Made by a program: the position numbers and the translations under genes. A stretch of DNA of 64,000 nucleotides. Origin: Vitis vinifera. Taxonomy: Eukaryota > Streptophyta > Magnoliopsida > Vitales > Vitaceae. Below the pieces are notes generated by a model that was not told the DNA's origin, ran no database searches, and saw nothing but the letters and a program-made list of their open reading frames with translations. Where the stretch lies: NCBI RefSeq assembly GCF_030704535.1, contig NC_081819.1, positions 22,912,001 through 22,976,000 on the forward strand, in the 5' to 3' direction. Below are positions 59,985 through 64,000 of this stretch, one piece after another. The first letter of the stretch is position 1. Every line of letters begins with the position of its first letter.

Positions 59985-60904
59985 ATATTTTAATAAATTT
60001 TTTTTTTTTAAATATTGCCACGTGGAGTGTCTACATGTCATATGAGTCATGTCATTGGCTTAAGTGAAACATGGCTTTTGAGCAATTAATTATGTCAAAG
60101 TGCATGAGGGTATTATTGGAAGGGCCCTCAATATCAATATTACAGTGTATGAAAGGTGGTTTATTTTCCACAAAATCCATTGAATTTGAAAAGTAAAAAG
60201 TAAAGTTTCAAAAAGGCAAAATTTTGCCCCTTGGTGTATGGTTACATAAATTCCCCCCCTTTTTTTTGCTCTCCCCCCAAAAGACCATAGTGGTCGGCTA
60301 CCCCTTTCTCTCATCTCTTCCCATTTTGCCCCTTTGCCATTTTTTTCCTCTCTCCCCCAACTGCCGCCCCCCCCCCCTCTCCCCCCGGGTTTTCTCCATC
60401 CTCTGCCTTCCCCCTCCATTCACTCCCATAGTGCCCGGCGACCCCATCTCCCCACTTCATTTCTCATCTATTTCCCCATTTTTTCACTACATAGACGACC
60501 ACAGCAGGCTCCCCCATTTTTATTTTCCCATTCTTTTTTTTTATTTTTTATTTTTTATTTTGACTACCCAAACATCACAGCCAGTCGAAACCCTCATTCA
60601 CATCTCTTTTTCCTTTTTCTATTTCTCTCCTAGGGGACTCATAGGGAATCGACATATTCTTCTTTCTCGTTCTTCTTCAACTTTTTTTTCCAACCCTTTC
60701 TCCATCCAAAAACACCCAGCAGTTGGCTCCCTATTTCCCTTCCATTTTTATTTTTTATTTTATTTTATTTTATTTGTGTTTCCTAAAAAGCCATCCACTG
60801 TTGTTGGCAAGATCTTCAGCCGGTCGCCGCCGACAAGCCCTAGACGGCCGACGACCTCCTCTCTTTTTCTCTCATTCTCTCACTTCCTCGTATCACTCAT
60901 TTTC

Positions 60905-60952
<48 letters not shown>

Positions 60953-63114
60953 TACTACTATTTTTCTTTATTTTCCTTGATTTGGTTTTAATAGCAATTG
61001 TAGTTTATGAAATTTGAATTATTGGATTAATATGTAACTTGGGTTAATTTATTATTGATGGATTAATTTGAAATTTGTTAATTTGGTTTTGTGGTTATAT
61101 TAAATTTGATGATTAATTTGGGATATTTGGATTACATCAATTACATATTATTTAATTGGAGTTGGGCCTATTGTTGATTGATTATTTGTTTGGGTTTATT
61201 AGATTGAACTTGAAATACTATTTCTTTTGGCCATGTGTATTATTAATGTGTGCTTGTTAATTTACTATTTGTTTGGGCTTGAGATATTATTATTTTTGGT
61301 CATGTGTCTTATTAATGTGGGCTTGTTAATTGATGTGAATTTTGGGCCCACAATGTGGGTGAAATTTGTTGGATGAATTGAATATTTGATATGAGCTTTG
61401 TCCAATTGAATTATTTAATTTGAACATGGGGTAATTATGGTGTATATTAAATTATGTTTAGATTATGGAAATATTAAATTTAGGCATAATGGGATTTATC
61501 TTAATTTATCGTGTTTTGGGATTGATTAATTGGGCTTATATTTTGGCTATTAATTTGGAAATTTTATATTAGGGTCTATGATATATGAGATATTTTTATT
61601 AGGTTATATTTGTTAATTTGGGTCCATTTATAATTGGTGAAATTTATTAGACTAATTTGAAGTTTGAATTTGGGTTTGAATAACTATTTTGGACTCTACA
61701 TGTTTTTGAATATTTACATTTGTGTTATTCTTGTCTTTTGCATGGGTCCATTCTACAATCTTGTCGGCTGAGTACGAATTGATGACACATAGAGTTTGTT
61801 GTAAGTTTATTTTGGTACATATTTTATTTTCCACTTTTATTTGATTTAATTCTTAATCGTCTTTGTAAATATTCATTCGTATATATTTATTGAGTGTGTA
61901 TAGAATTGAACATCGAATAAACTATAAATTTTGTTGAATTAAGAGGAAGAATTCAATAAATATATTTTAATAAAATAATAATTTTAAAATATTCTTTTTA
62001 ATAAAAGAAAGTTTTTTTTATTTATAAAAATTCAGAAAAATGCATTTAGAAAAATCCAAAAGAATAGTTTTTTATAGAATTTGAAAATTTGTTTTTAATA
62101 AAATTGTCCAAAAATTTATTCGTTTAATAAAAATTGTCTAAAAAAAATTGTTTTGTAAATAAAGTCATCCAAAAAAAATTATTTTTTAATAAAATTGTCG
62201 AACAAAATATTTTTTTGAATTCTTTTTCCTTAATTAAAATGGGATTAAAAATGTTTTTTAGAAATAGAATATTTAAATATTTATTTTTTTTAATTAAAAT
62301 TTCTTTTGCAAATAAAGTTATGTCGTTTTAAATAATTTGTAAAAATCACTTTTTAAAATGAAAATGACTCAAAATACTTTTGTAAATAAAATTGTAAAAA
62401 TTCATTATTTTTTGAAAAAAAAAAAAGCAAGTAAAATAATTTTTGTTGCCCAATTAAAATTTTGTAATAATTTCTTTTATACAATAAGTACAAATAAATT
62501 TTTTTAAAAAAAAATTAAATACAAATGAAATTGAATCAAATCATTAATTGAAAATAAATTGAAACTTTTTTTTGTAAATAAATAAATCAAAAGCATTAAT
62601 TCAAAATCCTTTGAAATTTTTTTAAAACTATTTTTTTTAATATTTTTTTTGGGTTCAATAACTCATTTTGCATAATTCTTCGTCATTTATTTTGTGTATT
62701 CTTGTAATTAGATTTCATCATTATTTTTATGTATATTGATTTTCACTATGACTTGTATATACTCATTTGCATTATTATTTTTCTTGGTATCCATAATTAA
62801 TTAATTAATTGTCACAATTTCCTCAATTAGTTTAGTAAAGACCGTATGTATATGGGTTTAGAGGGGTGTTACAGCTCACCACTGTATCTTCCCGATAAGT
62901 AACCTGACCCCCAAACCCAAACTGACCTGTTTTTTTTCCTTGAGGAGTCACACTTAGGGTTTTTCTTTCTTATTTTGTTTTTCCCTTTAAAAATAAAACA
63001 AAAATAAGTGGTGACTCCAAGTCTTTTTTCTAAAAATCAAATTTTCACCAAATAAATAAAAAAATGAGTTTTGCCATCGAGTGGGAATACATCGAGCAAA
63101 ATGCGGGGTCCACA

Positions 63115-63591
63115 ATCATATTTGGTAATGATTTTTTAAAATTGTTTTCTAATATCTTATTGAACAAATGTCTCTTTGAGAACCTAATATTATTTTAACC
63201 TATTTTCTATATCTTTAAATATGTTTTAAAAATAATTTTTATATATAATACTTTATTTTTAATTATTTTTATATTTGTATAATTGAAAATAACTAAAAGA
63301 TATTCCCTAAAATATCATGTTCCAATTTCTTAAGAATAAAAAATTATTTCTATTTTTTTATTATCAAATGTATTTTTTTTTCCCAAAAAAAATAAAAAAC
63401 TATTTTTGAAAACCATTGACAAATAGGCCTCAATAACCCTTTTCATGCAAGTATTTTCAAGGTAATAGTGTATTCATTTTGTCAATAAGTTACTTGAGAT
63501 GCTTTATAAACTCCTCAAATGCGATCAAATTTTGGTCTAGTGAAAATTACCAATTATAATCTACAAGTTAGAACCATCCAGGAGAGGCCTT
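63115..63591. other. Short AT-rich spacer before copy 6
   Basis: No gene; the part close to 63591 should be the 3' untranslated region of the copy 6 glycosyltransferase. Confidence 0.5.
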
Positions 63592-63954
63592 CTATTGCTT
63601 CTTATTCTGCTTATCCCAATATTCATTCTCCCACAGCTCCACTTGCCTTGTTGCATTGGCTTTTCTCTCAATAAAATCATGGAACCCTGGAGGATCATAT
63701 GGAGGAGGCAAGCTGCAAGGAGTGGTATCAGTAGGAATCTTCTCTAGGGATTCCTCCATGAACTTCCTCCATGCACCTTCTGCAGGGCATGCCATTGTTT
63801 CTGCACAAACCTCCACTGCTCCTGGTGGTATGGTTGGCTTGAACTTCAAGAGTTTTGCGTACTCGTTCAATAGATGGAACATGTAATCATACACATAATC
63901 CATCTTCAGATCCTCCTGAATGAACTTGCTCGTCGTCTCCCCCATTGTCTGTGC
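63592..63954 (-). CDS. Rumi-like O-glucosyltransferase, copy 6, last exon (partial at window edge)
   Basis: The exon starts after an acceptor TTGCAG|GCACAG (63954 boundary) and encodes AQTMGETTSKFIQEDLKMDYVYDYMFHLLNEYAKLLKFKP to a stop at 63592, 120 aa. It corresponds to exon 6 of the other copies, has the same phase and no stop, and resembles copy 5 in ending ENEYWDKQNKKQ. The other exons lie beyond base 64000, so whether the whole gene is intact cannot be told. Confidence 0.88.
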   Translation of the reverse strand, partial: AQTMGETTSKFIQEDLKMDYVYDYMFHLLNEYAKLLKFKPTIPPGAVEVCAETMACPAEGAWRKFMEESLEKIPTDTTPCSLPPPYDPPGFHDFIERKANATRQVELWENEYWDKQNKKQ

Positions 63955-64000
63955 CTGCAAGTCCATGAAACTCAATAGTCCATGTTTTGACAAAACGCAA

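Larger units (their letters stand above)
47652..60255 (+). mobile_element. 12.6-kb Mutator-like element (MULE) with about 270-bp TIRs
   Basis: The left end (GGGAATTTATGTAACCATAC at 47652) is the reverse complement of the right end near 60255, and similarity extends through about 270 bp (47652-47925 and about 59985-60255) with scattered differences. The insertion lies in a T tract: T runs directly abut both ends, so the expected 8-9 bp duplication is plausible but cannot be delimited. The element contains a plus-strand MuDR-type transposase pseudogene, a convergent minus-strand Ulp1-like gene, two tandem repeat arrays and a nested solo LTR. It is inserted in the LTR described at 47277-63114. 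Confidence 0.85.
47277..63114. mobile_element. Old solo LTR (probably Ty3/gypsy type) split by a nested MULE
   Basis: The left part starts TGTAGACC at 47277 and the right part ends GGTCCACA at 63114, giving the expected short imperfect inverted terminus. The flanking 5-mers GTCAT (47272-47276) and ATCAT (63115-63119) are a target duplication differing at one base. Without the nested element the LTR would be about 3.2 kb (47277-47651 and about 60256-63114). No gag, pol or second LTR lies inside, so it is a solo LTR left by recombination. The diverged duplication and the nested insertions indicate an old fossil. An ATT microsatellite lies at about 60908-60957. The family is an inference from length and termini. 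Confidence 0.65.

Noticed and set aside
60224-60991. 255-aa proline/serine/phenylalanine-rich frame
   Set aside because: It crosses the MULE terminus into the LTR, and its tyrosine run is the ATT microsatellite; it is C/T-rich non-coding sequence.
47277-63114. Full-length LTR retrotransposon with two LTRs
   Set aside because: No gag-pol coding, primer-binding site or second LTR copy is seen; both LTRs in the nest look solo.

Overview
This window is nuclear DNA of a eudicot plant. Grapevine (Vitis) is my best guess: the DNA is very AT-rich between genes, coding exons carry GT-AG introns, and the gene families and transposons are typically plant. The species itself is not proven by the sequence.

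Layout. (1) 650-4050 is a 3.4 kb foldback transposon with Mutator-like target duplications, built of mirrored arrays of short palindromes, followed by a decayed LINE (about 4750-5560). (2) 6318-14720 carries two intact minus-strand genes: a DYW-type pentatricopeptide repeat protein, and a four-C2-domain MCTP (FTIP/QUIRKY-like) with a 1.35 kb intron in its 5' leader. (3) 14720-21000 is an AT-rich spacer with a GC-rich island (15600-16090) and a MITE. (4) 21447-22234 is an intact plus-strand actin-depolymerizing factor whose first coding exon is only the ATG. (5) 22420-46180 is a minus-strand tandem array of GT90/CAP10 (Rumi-like, DUF821) membrane glycosyltransferases. Four copies look intact (516, 525, 515 and 537 aa), one is a deletion pseudogene, and there are two relic fragments. 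A sixth intact-looking last exon lies at the right edge (63592-63954), so the array continues outside the window. (6) 47277-63114 is a three-level transposon nest inside that array: an old solo LTR, containing a 12.6 kb Mutator-like element (MULE) with a transposase and a second Ulp1-like gene, which itself contains a younger solo LTR.

How the genes relate. The Rumi-like genes share one six-exon plan (phases 0,2,0,2,0) and arose by tandem duplication. One duplication junction is still readable: the truncated exon 2 of one copy is fused to the duplicated 3' flank of the ADF gene at a 5-bp microhomology (26364-26368). The neighbourhood MCTP - ADF - DUF821 cluster resembles, from memory, two Arabidopsis loci (MCTP8 next to At3g61270-61290, and ADF8 near MCTP9), which would make it a preserved ancestral block. 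The main candidate for something undescribed is the palindrome-array foldback element at 650-4050.
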